Shown in pieces: positions 1 through 9,469 of a stretch of DNA of 45,529 bases. This stretch comes from Opitutales bacterium (GTDB taxonomy: Bacteria; Verrucomicrobiota; Verrucomicrobiia; Opitutales; Oceanipulchritudinaceae): positions 1 through 45,529 of the forward strand of contig JAFIGG010000025.1 of the NCBI GenBank assembly GCA_020831485.1. Direction: 5' to 3'. The first letter of the stretch is position 1, and each line of letters begins with the position of its first letter. Position numbers and translations under genes: made by a program. The notes under the pieces are model-generated. The model worked only from the letters and a program-made list of their open reading frames with translations, was not told where the DNA came from and did not search any database.

Positions 1-827
1 TAACCAACTTCATAGCCCGCAAGGTCCAGGCGTAGACTTGCTGAAGGGCTTGGGTTGCCACCGGCGACTTCAAATTTGAGCAGCGATGCGGATCGACCGC
101 CAAAAGCCGGGCCCCATCCACCGGGTGAGAACTCTGCGCCGCTGATCACGTTCGGTGCGAAAATCGAGAAACGGCCGCCGCCACCGACATCTTCGTCTTC
201 ACCCAGTGTCGCATCAAAGTGCACCGCTTTATCAAAGGGAAAGCCATCAACGAATAACAGATTATCTCTCGGGCCGCGGCCGCGAACGCTAAAGCTCGCG
301 AATTCACCGGTGGATGCCAAGCCAGGCAACCCGTCAAGCGAAAGGAGGGGATCTGCGCCACCTCCAACTGCACTTCTCAACTCTTCTCTATTGCGATAGG
401 TGCTGGAAGCCGATGCAAAGACATCAGCCTGTCGTGCTCGAACTACCACATCTTCAAGAGTCACCGGCTCTTCAAGTAATTCGAATACAATCTGTATATT
501 TTTCCGCGTTATCACACGTACGCTTGGCTCATTCGATGAAACGAACCCGCTTTTGGCTACGTTCACTTCGTAGAGGCCGGGGTAGAGCTGTTCAATGACG
601 ATGCGACCTTGTGCGTCGGTTCTAACTGATCGCGTGGAATTGGTTTTCCGTTCCGTTATCGTTATCTGAGCATCGAAGATGGGCCGGTCGGTAAGATTGT
701 TTTTTACAAGAATGGTCATCCCACCGGGCGCCTCAGCTGCTTGGGAAAAAAGTGGGAAGCCCATTAGGAGCAACAATAGAGTAAACCATGATGCCTGTCT
801 CAAATTCTTGCTAAAATGAGCGCTCAC
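1..827 (-). CDS. TonB-dependent receptor, N-terminal part (partial)
   Basis: Outer-membrane active-transport receptor; only the first 275 codons lie in the window, and the frame stays open to base 1. I translated it by hand from a GTG at 825-827, which has an AAGGA ribosome site 8 bases upstream (836-840). Seen: a signal peptide with a leucine-rich core (residues about 11-31), a carboxypeptidase-regulatory-like beta-sandwich (about 38-110, with RTDAQGRI and LYPGLYEV), then a TonB-box-like segment LEDVVVRARQ leading into the plug domain with SVRGRGPRDNLLFVDGFPF. This domain order is typical of large receptors in Bacteroidota and Verrucomicrobiota. The substrate cannot be read from this part. 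It is divergent from a two-component system, which may control it. Confidence 0.88.
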   Translation of the reverse strand, partial: MSAHFSKNLRQASWFTLLLLLMGFPLFSQAAEAPGGMTILVKNNLTDRPIFDAQITITERKTNSTRSVRTDAQGRIVIEQLYPGLYEVNVAKSGFVSSNEPSVRVITRKNIQIVFELLEEPVTLEDVVVRARQADVFASASSTYRNREELRSAVGGGADPLLSLDGLPGLASTGEFASFSVRGRGPRDNLLFVDGFPFDKAVHFDATLGEDEDVGGGGRFSIFAPNVISGAEFSPGGWGPAFGGRSASLLKFEVAGGNPSPSASLRLDLAGYEVG

Positions 828-930
828 TGTGTTAATCCTTTGATGGTCGACCTTTTCCGCAGTCCGGTTGATGCCGGGGGTATCTTGTATTTCCTGTCGA
901 AGTCGTGCATGTCCATATTTCAAGATATTA

Positions 931-979
931 CGCAAGTGCGCGTTAACGGGACGTGAGGGGAACGTTAAAGAAACGCAAA
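931..979. promoter_or_regulatory. Helically phased direct repeats, candidate response-regulator operator
   Basis: Five hexamers of the form CG(T/C)NA(A/G) begin at 931, 941, 952, 963 and 974: CGCAAG, CGTTAA, CGTGAG, CGTTAA, CGCAAA. Steps are 10, 11, 11 and 11 bases, one DNA turn each. OmpR-family regulators commonly bind such tandem repeats as head-to-tail dimers. The array sits between the divergent TonB receptor (start 827) and the response regulator (start 1116), so it could serve both. The binding role is inference. Confidence 0.5.
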
Positions 980-1115
980 ATGACGCCTCCGTCAGCGCCT
1001 CGCTTCGCGTATCAATTTTGGCAAAACAAACGGATTGAAATGTCGGCGGGTTCCTGCCAGTGAGTTTATAAGTTGTGTGGACGACGGCGCTGTTTGTCCA
1101 TTTACGATTTTCAAG

Positions 1116-1826
1116 ATGATAGACGCTCCCGACACTCCTGTTCTCCTGGTGGAGGATAATTTTGATCTTGCTGGCAATATTCAGGACTACCTGGAGCAAC
1201 GGGGGTGGGGTGTCGACTATGTGCCCAACGGAGCCCTCGCCCTGCACCGCGTAAACGAGCAATCGCACGCGGCTGTGATTCTGGATCTTCGCCTCCCGGT
1301 TATTGATGGCCTGGAGGTGTGCCGTCGTTTGCGGAACCGCATCGCTCCCCAAATTCCCGTGCTGATGTTGACTGCCGCAGACTCGCTCGACGACCGGCTT
1401 GCGGGATTCGCGGCAGGTGCGGACGACTACTTGGTTAAGCCATTTGCGTTGCCTGAGTTGCTCTCGCGATTGCGTGCGCTTGTCCGTCGCAGCTCAGCGT
1501 TGTCTCCGTGTTCGGTGTTGCGTCTGCACGACCTCGAACTGAACCCCTTGACCCGGGAGGTGCGCCGGGGCGAGCGGCGGCTCGTCCTCACACGCATGGG
1601 CTACTCCATCCTCGAATATCTTTTGGCGCGATCCCCGGCTGTCGTCCTTCGCCAGGAATTGGAACGCCATCTCTGGGCGGATAACCCACCCGGGAGCGAC
1701 GCTCTGCGCACGCATATCGCGACCCTGCGTGCTGAAGTGGATCGAGCTGAGCACACCACACTGTTGCACACACACTGGGGCGTAGGTTATCAGATGGCCG
1801 TGATCGAACCCCCTGCGCCGATATGA
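1116..1826 (+). CDS. OmpR-family two-component response regulator
   Basis: DNA-binding response regulator of 236 residues. The receiver domain (about 8-120) has the acidic pair E13/D14, phospho-acceptor D57 in VILDLRLP, T86 and K108 in LVKPF. The C-terminal winged helix (about 135-230) has the LTRMGYSILEYLL and THWGVGYQM signatures of the OmpR/PhoB class. I chose the ATG at 1116 because the receiver fold begins there; a 27-residue upstream extension in the open frame matches nothing known. Its stop overlaps the start of the sensor kinase gene (ATGA), so the two are co-translated. Likely targets are its own operon and the divergent TonB receptor. Confidence 0.93.
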   Translation: MIDAPDTPVLLVEDNFDLAGNIQDYLEQRGWGVDYVPNGALALHRVNEQSHAAVILDLRLPVIDGLEVCRRLRNRIAPQIPVLMLTAADSLDDRLAGFAAGADDYLVKPFALPELLSRLRALVRRSSALSPCSVLRLHDLELNPLTREVRRGERRLVLTRMGYSILEYLLARSPAVVLRQELERHLWADNPPGSDALRTHIATLRAEVDRAEHTTLLHTHWGVGYQMAVIEPPAPI

Positions 1827-3181
1827 TTGAGTCGAGAAAACGGCCGCCTGGTCGCCTGACCTCGCGGATTCGCTGGCTGCTCGTGGGCTTGGCGATTTTG
1901 CAGGCAGCAGTGTTCGCATGGATTGGATGGCTGCTATTGCTCACCGCCGAAGAACTCGTCCAGAACCAGTATTATGCGCGATTCCTCGAACACGTGGCTC
2001 AGGCCGGGCCGCTGGCGCCGCTGCCGCCAGGTGTAATCCGCTATACTTCCAGCGAATCAATCAGCGAAGCGCTGGGGCTTGCGGCTCCGCCCACGAAACC
2101 CGGTCTGTATTCTGCATTCGGGGACAGCGCACAGCATCGGACCGAAGTCATGTACGGAATCCTCGATTACCTATACCGGGCTGAGTGGTCGGGCTGGGCC
2201 GATGAATATGCGATCTGGGTCGACTCGCCAGGGTCGGGGGAAGAGGTGACCTGGCTCGTTAGTCAGGTAGACGATTACACCGACGCAATTCTCGGCTCGG
2301 TTCAAGTCGCACTCCTGATTGTGGCGCTCGTCGTCATTGTGGTTGCGCTTTCTGTAGGTTCGCTGATCGCCAAGTGGACGTTGAAACCCATCGTTGCTCT
2401 CGCCGAGCGTGTTGAGCAGCAGAATCCAGACATAAAGGCCAATGCACTTTCCTCTGGTCGGGCGGCGCGCGTTAATGACGACGAAGTGAGTTTTCTTGAG
2501 GGTGCGTTGGAAGCCTACGAAGTGCGTCTGCGCGAGTCGCTTGTCCGGGAGCGCGACTTCCTGGCGGATTGCAGCCACGAGTTGCGCACACCTGTTGCCA
2601 CCTTGAAAGGCGCGGTCGCGTTGCTTCAGACCAGCGCTGATGACTCTGCGCGAGAACGATATTTCGGACGGATCGAACGTTCCGTGCATCGCATGGAAAG
2701 TTTGATCGAGATCTTTTTGATGGTCGCCCGTGAAGGTCGTCGCCGGATGCCGATGCAGGCAGTCGATGCTGCCGGAGTCGTCTCTGAGGTGGTTGACGAA
2801 ATTCGCGCTCTCTATCCCACACATCCGCTGCGAATTCAATTATTGGCCGATCGAACCGTGACAATCGTCTGCCACCGCGAAGTACTGAAGGTGTTGTGCC
2901 ACAACTTAATTGGCAATGCATTCACTCATCTCCAGGGTGGCGAGCTATGCGTGCGTGTGGATTCCATTGGTGGCGAGGGGCGCCTGCGGGTCGAGGACGA
3001 CGGTCCGGGACTACCCGAATTCAGGGATATCGCCGTGGCGTCGGCGCCGGGGCATGGGTATGGCTTGATGCTCGTTGAACGGCTCTGCCGTACCCATCGC
3101 TGGCGGTTGAACAAGGTGCCGCGAGACCAGGGAGGCACTTGCATCGAAGTGAACTTTCCCCTCGCTGGCAACTTTTCGTAG
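1823..3181 (+). CDS. Sensor histidine kinase, partner of the upstream response regulator
   Basis: Inner-membrane sensor kinase of 452 residues. Two membrane helices (about 18-42 and 159-183) enclose a periplasmic domain of about 115 residues with no family I recognise. A HAMP-like linker follows, then a HisKA domain with phospho-acceptor H252 in SHELRTPV. The ATPase domain has the N box NLIGNAF, G1 box DDGPGLP and G2 box GHGYGLMLVERL. All catalytic motifs are intact, so both autokinase and phosphotransfer should work. The start overlaps the regulator stop by four bases. The input signal is unknown; the divergent TonB receptor suggests a nutrient-related cue. Confidence 0.92.
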   Translation: MIESRKRPPGRLTSRIRWLLVGLAILQAAVFAWIGWLLLLTAEELVQNQYYARFLEHVAQAGPLAPLPPGVIRYTSSESISEALGLAAPPTKPGLYSAFGDSAQHRTEVMYGILDYLYRAEWSGWADEYAIWVDSPGSGEEVTWLVSQVDDYTDAILGSVQVALLIVALVVIVVALSVGSLIAKWTLKPIVALAERVEQQNPDIKANALSSGRAARVNDDEVSFLEGALEAYEVRLRESLVRERDFLADCSHELRTPVATLKGAVALLQTSADDSARERYFGRIERSVHRMESLIEIFLMVAREGRRRMPMQAVDAAGVVSEVVDEIRALYPTHPLRIQLLADRTVTIVCHREVLKVLCHNLIGNAFTHLQGGELCVRVDSIGGEGRLRVEDDGPGLPEFRDIAVASAPGHGYGLMLVERLCRTHRWRLNKVPRDQGGTCIEVNFPLAGNFS

Positions 3182-3507
3182 TCCAGGTAGCTGGGTTAAA
3201 GCGGCCTGGTCTCATGGCCTCCGTAACAAGCCTTGGGGTCTTTGCGTGAGTTCCAATGCCGGGTAACCAGGGCTCTCGAAAACCGGCAATCCAGTAGATA
3301 TTGTAAATCATGTTTAATAGTTTTCCGCGACTCGAGGCGGGTTGCTGCTTCGATTTCTGCTTCGCTGATTTCGATTTCGGGGATTCGTTACTGGTTGGAG
3401 GATTTCGGATGGGTTGTTAGTGCGGATGGCTACGAACCACTATCGTGTGTTCGCTACAGCCTCACCGCCCCACGGCTCACGGCCTCACAGTCAACCGTCC
3501 ACCGTCC
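3182..3507. other. Intergenic region without recognisable gene
   Basis: About 326 bases between the convergent ends of the sensor kinase gene and the amylosucrase gene. Both strands were read: no coding sequence with family resemblance, no RNA gene and no hairpin followed by a T-run. It holds short fragments related to tandem CACGGCTCACGGCC text near 3470-3490, but nothing I can name. Confidence 0.5.
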
Positions 3508-5469
3508 CTACGCGCGTTCGAGCCAGTAGATTTGATAGGAATCGAGGCGGAGGTCTTCGCCGCTGTTGATTGTTTCGCCGCTGATGTGGTCGTGGAAGTA
3601 GCGGCCGAGGCCGCTGGTGCGGAGGAGGTTGCCGGAGATGAACTGGGGTTCTTCGCAGAAGTTGGCTAGTACGGTGATGCGGCTGCCGTGCTGGGCGCGG
3701 AGGAAGCCGAGAAGGTGCTTGTTTTTGAGGTTGATGAGTTCCATTTCGTTGCCGCCGAGGGCAGGGAGCTTTGAGCGAATGGAGATCAGGCGCTGCATGG
3801 AGCGGAAGATGCGGGTGCGAATGGATTCGGCATCCTTCAGCTCGTTGAGGAACTGCCACTGCATTTTGGGACGGTGGATCCAGCGGCTGTCGCCGGCTTT
3901 GGCGGGGTCCTTGACGAAGTCGTAGTCGTTGAGCATGCCCCATTCCTCGCCGAGGTAGAGCAGTGGCATGCCGCCGATGCTGCAGATGATGCCGTGCAGG
4001 AGCAGCATTCGGCGAATGGCCATTTCCCGCCAGACCGGGTTGTTCGCTTCGATGGCTTTTTCCAGGCCAGCCAGTGAGGCCATGGTTCCTGAAATCCGCA
4101 TGTCGCCTGTTTCGGCGTTGTGCTGGAAGGGCACGCCGCGGGCAAAGGAGCCCTCGAATTGACCCGTATAAAAGGCATTGAGGAACTGGCGGTGATTGTA
4201 GGCATCAATGCCGACGATGGACGCATCTGCGTCGTCGAAGGTCCAGCCAATGTCATCGTGGCAGCGCAGGTAATTGGCCCAGGTACAGCCGGGTGGTAGG
4301 CGGTGGCGGTGGGTCAGGGTTTGGAACAGCAGCTTGGTTTCGCGGGTTGCCAGGGATTCCCAGAGCAGGGCCATTAGCGTCGGATTGTAGGAGAGTTGGC
4401 ACTCCTCCTCGTTGATGTAGCGTACGACTTCGTCCGGGTGGACGATGGCCTCGGACTTGAACAGCAGGCTGGGTGCGGCCACGCTGGCTGCGGTGTTGAA
4501 GGCCCGGATCAGGGTGTGGGCCTGGGGCAGGTTTTCGCAGGATGTGCCCATTTGTTTCCAGATGAAGGCGACTGCGTCCAGGCGGAGAATTTCGACGCCG
4601 GTGTTGGACAGGAAGAGCATCTCATCCAACATCGCGCGGAATACCGCCGGATTGCGGTAGTTCAGGTCCCACTGGAAGCTGTTGAAGGTGGTCCATACCC
4701 AGCGCTGCATGCCTTCGTGCCAGGTGAAATTGCCGCGGCGCACGGTCGGGAAGATTTCCCGCAGTGTACGCTCATACTGGTCAGGCAGGCTGCGGTCCTT
4801 GTACATCAGGTAGAAGTGCTGGTGTTCGCGGTCGCCGGACTGGGCTTTCTGTGCCCAGACGTGGTCGTCCGAGGTATGGTTGAAGACGAAATCCAAGGTC
4901 AGCGAAATGCCCACTTCGCGCAGCTCCTTGGCCAGGTCGCGGAGGTCGTCGATGGTTCCCAGTTGCGGGTTGACGGAGCGGTAATTGCTGATGGCGTAGC
5001 CCCCGTCGCTGTTTCCGGGGCGAACGGCGAACAGTGGCATCAGGTGCAGGTAGCTGAGCCCCAGGTCCTTCAGGTAGGGGATGTGCTCACGCAACTGATT
5101 CAGGTTTTCGCTGAACAGGTCCACATAGAGGGCGCCGCCGGCCATTTTCGAGGACTCGAACCAATGCGGGTCGTGCGCCCGCTTCTCATCCAGCTGTTTG
5201 AGAGCGTCCGGGCGGTCTATCCAGCCAAGGTAGAGCGTCCGGGCAATGCTTTCCAGATGGTAAAAGAAGTCGTAGCGGTCGCCGTAAAGCTCGTACAACA
5301 AGGCAAACAGGCGTTGCCAGTTGTCGCGGAGACGGGTTTCAAAGGCGCGCCGTTTGGATGGTTCGATTTCAACCTGAGCCTCGAAGATACGCGGGAGAAT
5401 GCGTTGGAGAGAAAGTTCGGACTCGTAGGCAAATTCGTCGGCAGACAAGTGCTTATTCGTTTCGATCAT
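3508..5469 (-). CDS. ams: Amylosucrase (GH13)
   Basis: Transfers the glucosyl part of sucrose onto alpha-1,4-glucan and releases fructose (EC 2.4.1.4). The 653 residues match the Neisseria amylosucrase layout: an N-terminal helical domain (1-95), the (beta/alpha)8 barrel with inserted B and B' domains, and a C-terminal beta domain. Visible signatures: DFVFNHTS, nucleophile D298 in LRLDAVAF, acid/base E340 in [11 protein letters not shown], transition-state stabiliser D405 in CHDDIGW, and the amylosucrase-typical [18 protein letters not shown]. No signal peptide, so cytoplasmic. It starts 17 bases inside the end of the sucrose-phosphate synthase gene and is the last gene of a fructokinase-SPS-amylosucrase operon. 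Related trehalose- or sucrose-hydrolysing GH13 enzymes are less likely given the close motif match. Confidence 0.95.
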   Translation of the reverse strand: MIETNKHLSADEFAYESELSLQRILPRIFEAQVEIEPSKRRAFETRLRDNWQRLFALLYELYGDRYDFFYHLESIARTLYLGWIDRPDALKQLDEKRAHDPHWFESSKMAGGALYVDLFSENLNQLREHIPYLKDLGLSYLHLMPLFAVRPGNSDGGYAISNYRSVNPQLGTIDDLRDLAKELREVGISLTLDFVFNHTSDDHVWAQKAQSGDREHQHFYLMYKDRSLPDQYERTLREIFPTVRRGNFTWHEGMQRWVWTTFNSFQWDLNYRNPAVFRAMLDEMLFLSNTGVEILRLDAVAFIWKQMGTSCENLPQAHTLIRAFNTAASVAAPSLLFKSEAIVHPDEVVRYINEEECQLSYNPTLMALLWESLATRETKLLFQTLTHRHRLPPGCTWANYLRCHDDIGWTFDDADASIVGIDAYNHRQFLNAFYTGQFEGSFARGVPFQHNAETGDMRISGTMASLAGLEKAIEANNPVWREMAIRRMLLLHGIICSIGGMPLLYLGEEWGMLNDYDFVKDPAKAGDSRWIHRPKMQWQFLNELKDAESIRTRIFRSMQRLISIRSKLPALGGNEMELINLKNKHLLGFLRAQHGSRITVLANFCEEPQFISGNLLRTSGLGRYFHDHISGETINSGEDLRLDSYQIYWLERA

Positions 5470-7645
5470 TCGGAATTTTCAGTTGGCCAAAGAAGTCATA
5501 GTAATCGACACCCTCGAGGATGCCCTTGGCGTGACTGGATTCTGAGAAGTAGATCCGTGGCCGACCACGGAGTTTTTCAAGTTCCTTGCTGTAGTTGCTC
5601 ACGACGACGCCGAGACTGTTGCCGGAGAGCATTTCCTCGTCATTGCCGGAATCGCCGGCGACCAGCAGGCGTTCGGCGTTGAAGCCCCATTTGTAGAGCA
5701 GGTGGCGAATGGACAAGCCACTGCCGGCCCGCAGGGGGATGACGTCGAGATACATATTGTGCGACAGTACGGCCTTGGCGCGCAGACCCTGTTCGCGCAG
5801 GCGGCGGCGGATTTCGCTGAGCTTTGGTGCCACGTTCATGTCGATCTCGTAGCTGATCTTGAACGGCGACTGATGGGTCTTCTCCTGATAGTAGAAGCCC
5901 GGTAAGTCATCCAGTGCCGCACGCACTGCCTTTGGATCCCAGTGAAAGTCGATCTGCTTTTTCCAGCTGCGGTCGCGGACAAAGTTCTTGCCGTAGTAAA
6001 TTTCTGTGCCGACGGCGGCGATGAGGATGTCCGGAGTGGGGATGTTGTGTTCCTCCATCAGTTGTTTGACATCCTCCAGACTGCGCCCGGTGGCGATGCC
6101 GAAACCGACGTGATCGCGGACTTCGCTGAGGCGTTCGAGGAACTGCTGCAATCCTTCTGGATCCCCGACCAGGGTGTTGTCGATGTCGGTGACCAGGATG
6201 CGGTCAAATTGTGGAATCTTACGCTTCTTGCCGGTCAATTGTTCTTCCGGTGCATTGGCGCGTTTTTTGACGTCTTTGATATCGCGTACGTAGCGTTCCA
6301 CATGGCGTTCCCAGGTGTAGTGCTCGTGCACGCCTTCGCTGCCATCGCGGACCCATTGCTTCCACTGTTCGCGGTCGCCCAGCGCCTTGGCCAGGCCGTG
6401 TTCGATGTCCTTCTGGTCGAAGGGATCGATCAACAGACCGTGTTTGCAGTTGGCGATGATGTCGCGCGGGCCGCCGTCGTTGGTGGCAACAACCGGCAGG
6501 CCACTTGCGGCTGCCTCGAGCAGGGTCAGGCCGAAGGGCTCGGTCATGGCCGGATTGACAAAGATGCCGCCGGTGGCTGCCGCCAGGCGGTAGATTTCGG
6601 GGACATCTTTTGCGCCGTGGGCCTTCGGGTAGGACACCTTGCCGTAGAGGTCGTAGACGTCGATCAGGCGCAGGATGTTGGTGAGCACCTTGCGCTGGTT
6701 TGAGGGAAACTCGCGGAGATCGTCGCGACAGCCCATGATGAGGCAGAGGTTGGCTTTTTCCTGCAGTTCCTCGGACGAGCCGTAGGTCTGCACCAGCATT
6801 TCCAGATTTTTGCGTTCGTCCGGGCGTGCCATAGCCAGGATCATCGGCTTGTTGGGGTCACTTAGGAAGCGATCAATAGCCGCGCTGATCTCCGGTTTCT
6901 CTTCGCCCTTTTTGGGTGGACGAAAGCGCGACAGATCTACTCCCGGAGGGATGACCTCCATGCGCTCGGGCACGTATTGGTCATACATCTCGTACTGCTC
7001 TTCGACCTCCTGCTGGGTGCTGGTGACGATTAAAGATGCCGTTTCCAGCGAGACTTCCTCGGCCTCGATGCGTTGGTTGAAATGGAAGGTTGTCTCCAGC
7101 TTGGCCGTGTCCTGACCCTTTTCGGTGAAGCGCTTTTTTTTGATCCGGCCAAGAGAGTGGCCGGTGAAAACAAAAGGCACGTGCAGCAGGCGGGCCAGCT
7201 GGGAGCCTGCGTAGCCGGCATCCGCGTAGTGGCCATGGATGATATCCGGAATGCGTCCGCTGCGGCGGAAGTGTATCAGGGTCTGGTCGACAAAGCTGTC
7301 CAGGTAGGGCCAGAGGCTTTCCTTTTTGAGGTAGCGCTTGGGCCCGAAGGGAATGCGTACGATGCGGGCATTGTCGCTGATTTTCTCCTCGAGCTGAGCA
7401 TAGTCATCGGAGACTTTGTCGTCGATGACCTGGCGCGTGAGCAATTCGACATCGGCGACATCCGGATGTTCGGCTAGGGTTTTGGCCAGTTCGAGGACAT
7501 AGGTCACCTGGCCTCCGGTGTCGGAGTCCCGTCCCAGTTCCAGGTTCTGGGCCCTGATGAGACCGTGGAGGCTGATCAGCGTGATGCGTAGACCTTCCCC
7601 AGTGGATTTGGACGCGGGTTTCTTATTCGCTGCTGTTCCAGTCAT
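5453..7645 (-). CDS. sps: Sucrose-phosphate synthase with C-terminal sucrose-phosphatase domain
   Basis: Makes sucrose-6-phosphate from UDP-glucose and fructose-6-phosphate, and probably dephosphorylates it. The 730 residues start at the ATG at 7643-7645; a longer open frame upstream runs antisense-like through the fructokinase tail and is not believable. The GT4 part (about 18-470) has the SPS signatures [28 protein letters not shown] and the nucleotide-sugar motif [16 protein letters not shown]. The HAD part (about 485-720) keeps [14 protein letters not shown] and GDSGND, so its phosphatase active site looks intact, unlike the degenerate domain of many cyanobacterial and plant SPS proteins. 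Both ends overlap neighbours (23 bases with fructokinase, 17 with amylosucrase), showing tight co-translation. Confidence 0.94.
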   Translation of the reverse strand: MTGTAANKKPASKSTGEGLRITLISLHGLIRAQNLELGRDSDTGGQVTYVLELAKTLAEHPDVADVELLTRQVIDDKVSDDYAQLEEKISDNARIVRIPFGPKRYLKKESLWPYLDSFVDQTLIHFRRSGRIPDIIHGHYADAGYAGSQLARLLHVPFVFTGHSLGRIKKKRFTEKGQDTAKLETTFHFNQRIEAEEVSLETASLIVTSTQQEVEEQYEMYDQYVPERMEVIPPGVDLSRFRPPKKGEEKPEISAAIDRFLSDPNKPMILAMARPDERKNLEMLVQTYGSSEELQEKANLCLIMGCRDDLREFPSNQRKVLTNILRLIDVYDLYGKVSYPKAHGAKDVPEIYRLAAATGGIFVNPAMTEPFGLTLLEAAASGLPVVATNDGGPRDIIANCKHGLLIDPFDQKDIEHGLAKALGDREQWKQWVRDGSEGVHEHYTWERHVERYVRDIKDVKKRANAPEEQLTGKKRKIPQFDRILVTDIDNTLVGDPEGLQQFLERLSEVRDHVGFGIATGRSLEDVKQLMEEHNIPTPDILIAAVGTEIYYGKNFVRDRSWKKQIDFHWDPKAVRAALDDLPGFYYQEKTHQSPFKISYEIDMNVAPKLSEIRRRLREQGLRAKAVLSHNMYLDVIPLRAGSGLSIRHLLYKWGFNAERLLVAGDSGNDEEMLSGNSLGVVVSNYSKELEKLRGRPRIYFSESSHAKGILEGVDYYDFFGQLKIPNDRNE

Positions 7646-8546
7646 TTTTATAGAAATCTTTTTCGAGCGTGGTTGCTCCCTGCATCTGGCAGACCTTTGC
7701 GGCAAAACCGACTGCACGCTGCAAGATCGTTTGCAGATCCCAGCCGTGCTGGATGCCGAAGATACAGACCGAAGCGAAGGCATCGCCGGCGCCAACGGAG
7801 TCAATAAAAGGTTCGGCGCGACCGGCTTCCGCGAAGGCGTGATCGCCGGAACGTTTCACAAAGTGGGCACCGCGGCTGCCATCAGTGACCAGAAGGTAGG
7901 GGATCTCATGGTGTTCCATCACTGCCATGGATTGGTCGTGCACCCAGGCTTCGGAATCCGGTTTGCTGCCGCTGAGGGCGGCGAGCTCGTCTAGATTCAG
8001 CTTGAGCCAGGTGACGCCATTTAGCAGGCGCGGTAGCCAGGCTTTCTTGAACCAGGGTCTGCGGATGTTGATATCGAGGAAGACTTTCAGACCGCTTTGC
8101 TCGCGTATACGCAAAATGGTGTCGCGCGTCTGCGGAGATCGATAGGCCAGACTGCCGTGGTAGAAAATCCCGTATTCCTCGCTGCGAATGGGAAATGCCG
8201 GCGGGTGAATGAAGTCGTAGGCCCGGTTTTCGAGTATATCGTAGCTGGGGTCAGTGCTCGGATTGGAAACTTTTACAGCCCCGGTGGGGTGCTGTGGGTG
8301 GCATTCAATGCCGCTGGTCGACATTCCCCAGGCGTGAATGCGGCCGAGGATTTCCTGGCCGCTGGCGTCGTTGCCAACGGCGCTCAGCATCAACGGGTTG
8401 AGGCCGAATCCCCTGAGGTTCCAGGCGACGTTGAAAGGTGCGCCTCCGAGGACCTTGGAGCCATCCGGGAAATGATCATAGAGGACCTCTCCCAGCACCA
8501 GCGGTCGGCGGTTAAGGGCGTTGGATGTGGTTGTCTGGTAACTCAT
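7623..8546 (-). CDS. Fructokinase (PfkB family)
   Basis: Phosphorylates fructose to fructose-6-phosphate. The 307-residue PfkB-fold protein has [12 protein letters not shown] and [11 protein letters not shown] near the N terminus, typical of bacterial fructokinases, and the anion-hole/catalytic motif SVGAGDAF near the C terminus with the catalytic Asp. It is the first gene of the minus-strand sucrose operon and overlaps the start of the SPS gene. In this setting its job is to recycle fructose freed by amylosucrase back to the SPS substrate. A general sugar kinase of the same family cannot be excluded, but the context favours fructose. Confidence 0.92.
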   Translation of the reverse strand: MSYQTTTSNALNRRPLVLGEVLYDHFPDGSKVLGGAPFNVAWNLRGFGLNPLMLSAVGNDASGQEILGRIHAWGMSTSGIECHPQHPTGAVKVSNPSTDPSYDILENRAYDFIHPPAFPIRSEEYGIFYHGSLAYRSPQTRDTILRIREQSGLKVFLDINIRRPWFKKAWLPRLLNGVTWLKLNLDELAALSGSKPDSEAWVHDQSMAVMEHHEIPYLLVTDGSRGAHFVKRSGDHAFAEAGRAEPFIDSVGAGDAFASVCIFGIQHGWDLQTILQRAVGFAAKVCQMQGATTLEKDFYKNDWNSSE

Positions 8547-8593
8547 GTTGCTTGAACGGATTTACAAACCCGTACATATATATGGAGGATTTT
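8547..8593. promoter_or_regulatory. Divergent promoter region of the sucrose genes
   Basis: A 47-base A+T-rich gap separates the divergent fructokinase and phosphatase starts, so both promoters must lie here or inside the coding starts. For the plus-strand gene, TTGAAC at 8552 and CATATA at 8575 are 17 bases apart and fit a sigma-70 promoter moderately. A strong ribosome site GGAGG (8584-8588) lies 5 bases before the ATG at 8594. Confidence 0.4.
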
Positions 8594-9418
8594 ATGCCAG
8601 ACTGCAAACCGAAGAAGCCATTGAACCGGCCTTGCCTGTTGGCAAGCGACCTGGACGGAACCTTGATTCCGTTGAAGGGGAACGATTCAGCAAAAAAAGC
8701 CTTACAGCAACTGGACGCCTTGTTGGAAGCAGGTTCCATTCCGCTTGTGTATGTAACAGGGAGACATTTTGACTCAGTTTGTCAGGTGATGAAGGCGGAG
8801 TCCTTGCCGCGGCCGGAGTGGATCATCAGCGATGTGGGGAGCAGCGCGTATGAGTGGAGCGGGTCGGGGTATCGTTTGTCAGAAGCGTACCGGGACTGCC
8901 TGGGGGCCATGACGGGCAATGTGCCGGCGTCGAAACTGGTCCCATATTTTGAAAGCATTCCGGGCTTGCGCTTACAGGAAGATGCGAAGCAGGGGGCCTT
9001 TAAATTGAGCTACTACACGGATGCGGAGGAGTCCGAGACCCTGGGATCTGTCATTGCCAGTAGACTGCGAACGGAAGACTTGCCCTATCACTGTGTGGTC
9101 AGCGTGGATCCCTTTAATGGGGACGGCTTGATCGACCTGCTGCCTCTGGGCGTTTCCAAGGCCTTTGCCCTGGAGTGGCTGGCGCGAAAATTGGGGCTGA
9201 ACAAGGAGGCGGTCGTGTTTGCCGGTGATTCGGGCAATGATTATGCCGCGCTGGTGGCTGGGTTTCGGGCAGTTCTTGTGGGCAATGCCTCTGCGGATGT
9301 GCGTGAAAAAGTGTCTGCGGCGCACCGTGAGGCGGGTTTGGAAAACTGCCTGTATTGTGCAAACGGACAGTCAACCTCCGGCGTGCTTGAAGGCGCCCGG
9401 CATTATGGATTGTTGTGA
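8594..9418 (+). CDS. HAD-IIB phosphatase, probable sucrose-6-phosphate phosphatase
   Basis: Likely removes phosphate from sucrose-6-phosphate. The 274-residue HAD protein has motif I ASDLDGTLIP, motif II YVTGRH, and motif IV FAGDSGNDYAAL. The KAFALEWLARKLGL segment before motif IV is typical of the sucrose-phosphatase/mannosyl-3-phosphoglycerate phosphatase (Cof-type) group. I chose the ATG at 8594 because GGAGG lies 5 bases upstream; the open frame extends to 8525 but would then overlap the divergent fructokinase start. It stands divergent from the sucrose operon, whose SPS already carries a phosphatase domain, so this may be a second or the main sucrose phosphatase. A mannosyl-3-phosphoglycerate phosphatase role is possible. 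Confidence 0.82.
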   Translation: MPDCKPKKPLNRPCLLASDLDGTLIPLKGNDSAKKALQQLDALLEAGSIPLVYVTGRHFDSVCQVMKAESLPRPEWIISDVGSSAYEWSGSGYRLSEAYRDCLGAMTGNVPASKLVPYFESIPGLRLQEDAKQGAFKLSYYTDAEESETLGSVIASRLRTEDLPYHCVVSVDPFNGDGLIDLLPLGVSKAFALEWLARKLGLNKEAVVFAGDSGNDYAALVAGFRAVLVGNASADVREKVSAAHREAGLENCLYCANGQSTSGVLEGARHYGLL

Positions 9419-9469
9419 GGGGAGCGGCTAGTCTATGGCCGCTGCGTATTTCAACCCTACTCATTATTC

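Noticed and set aside
55-598. Short plus-strand open frames near the left edge
   Set aside because: They are antisense to the TonB receptor segment, which has a signal peptide, ribosome site and plug motifs on the minus strand.
4396-5682. 428-codon open frame on the plus strand
   Set aside because: It lies antisense to amylosucrase and the end of SPS, whose residues match their families throughout; the plus-strand product has no recognisable fold and is rich in Val/Gly/Gln as expected from codon-shadow text.
7646-7804. N-terminal extension of sucrose-phosphate synthase
   Set aside because: These 53 codons run out of frame through the conserved end of fructokinase and have no similarity to SPS.
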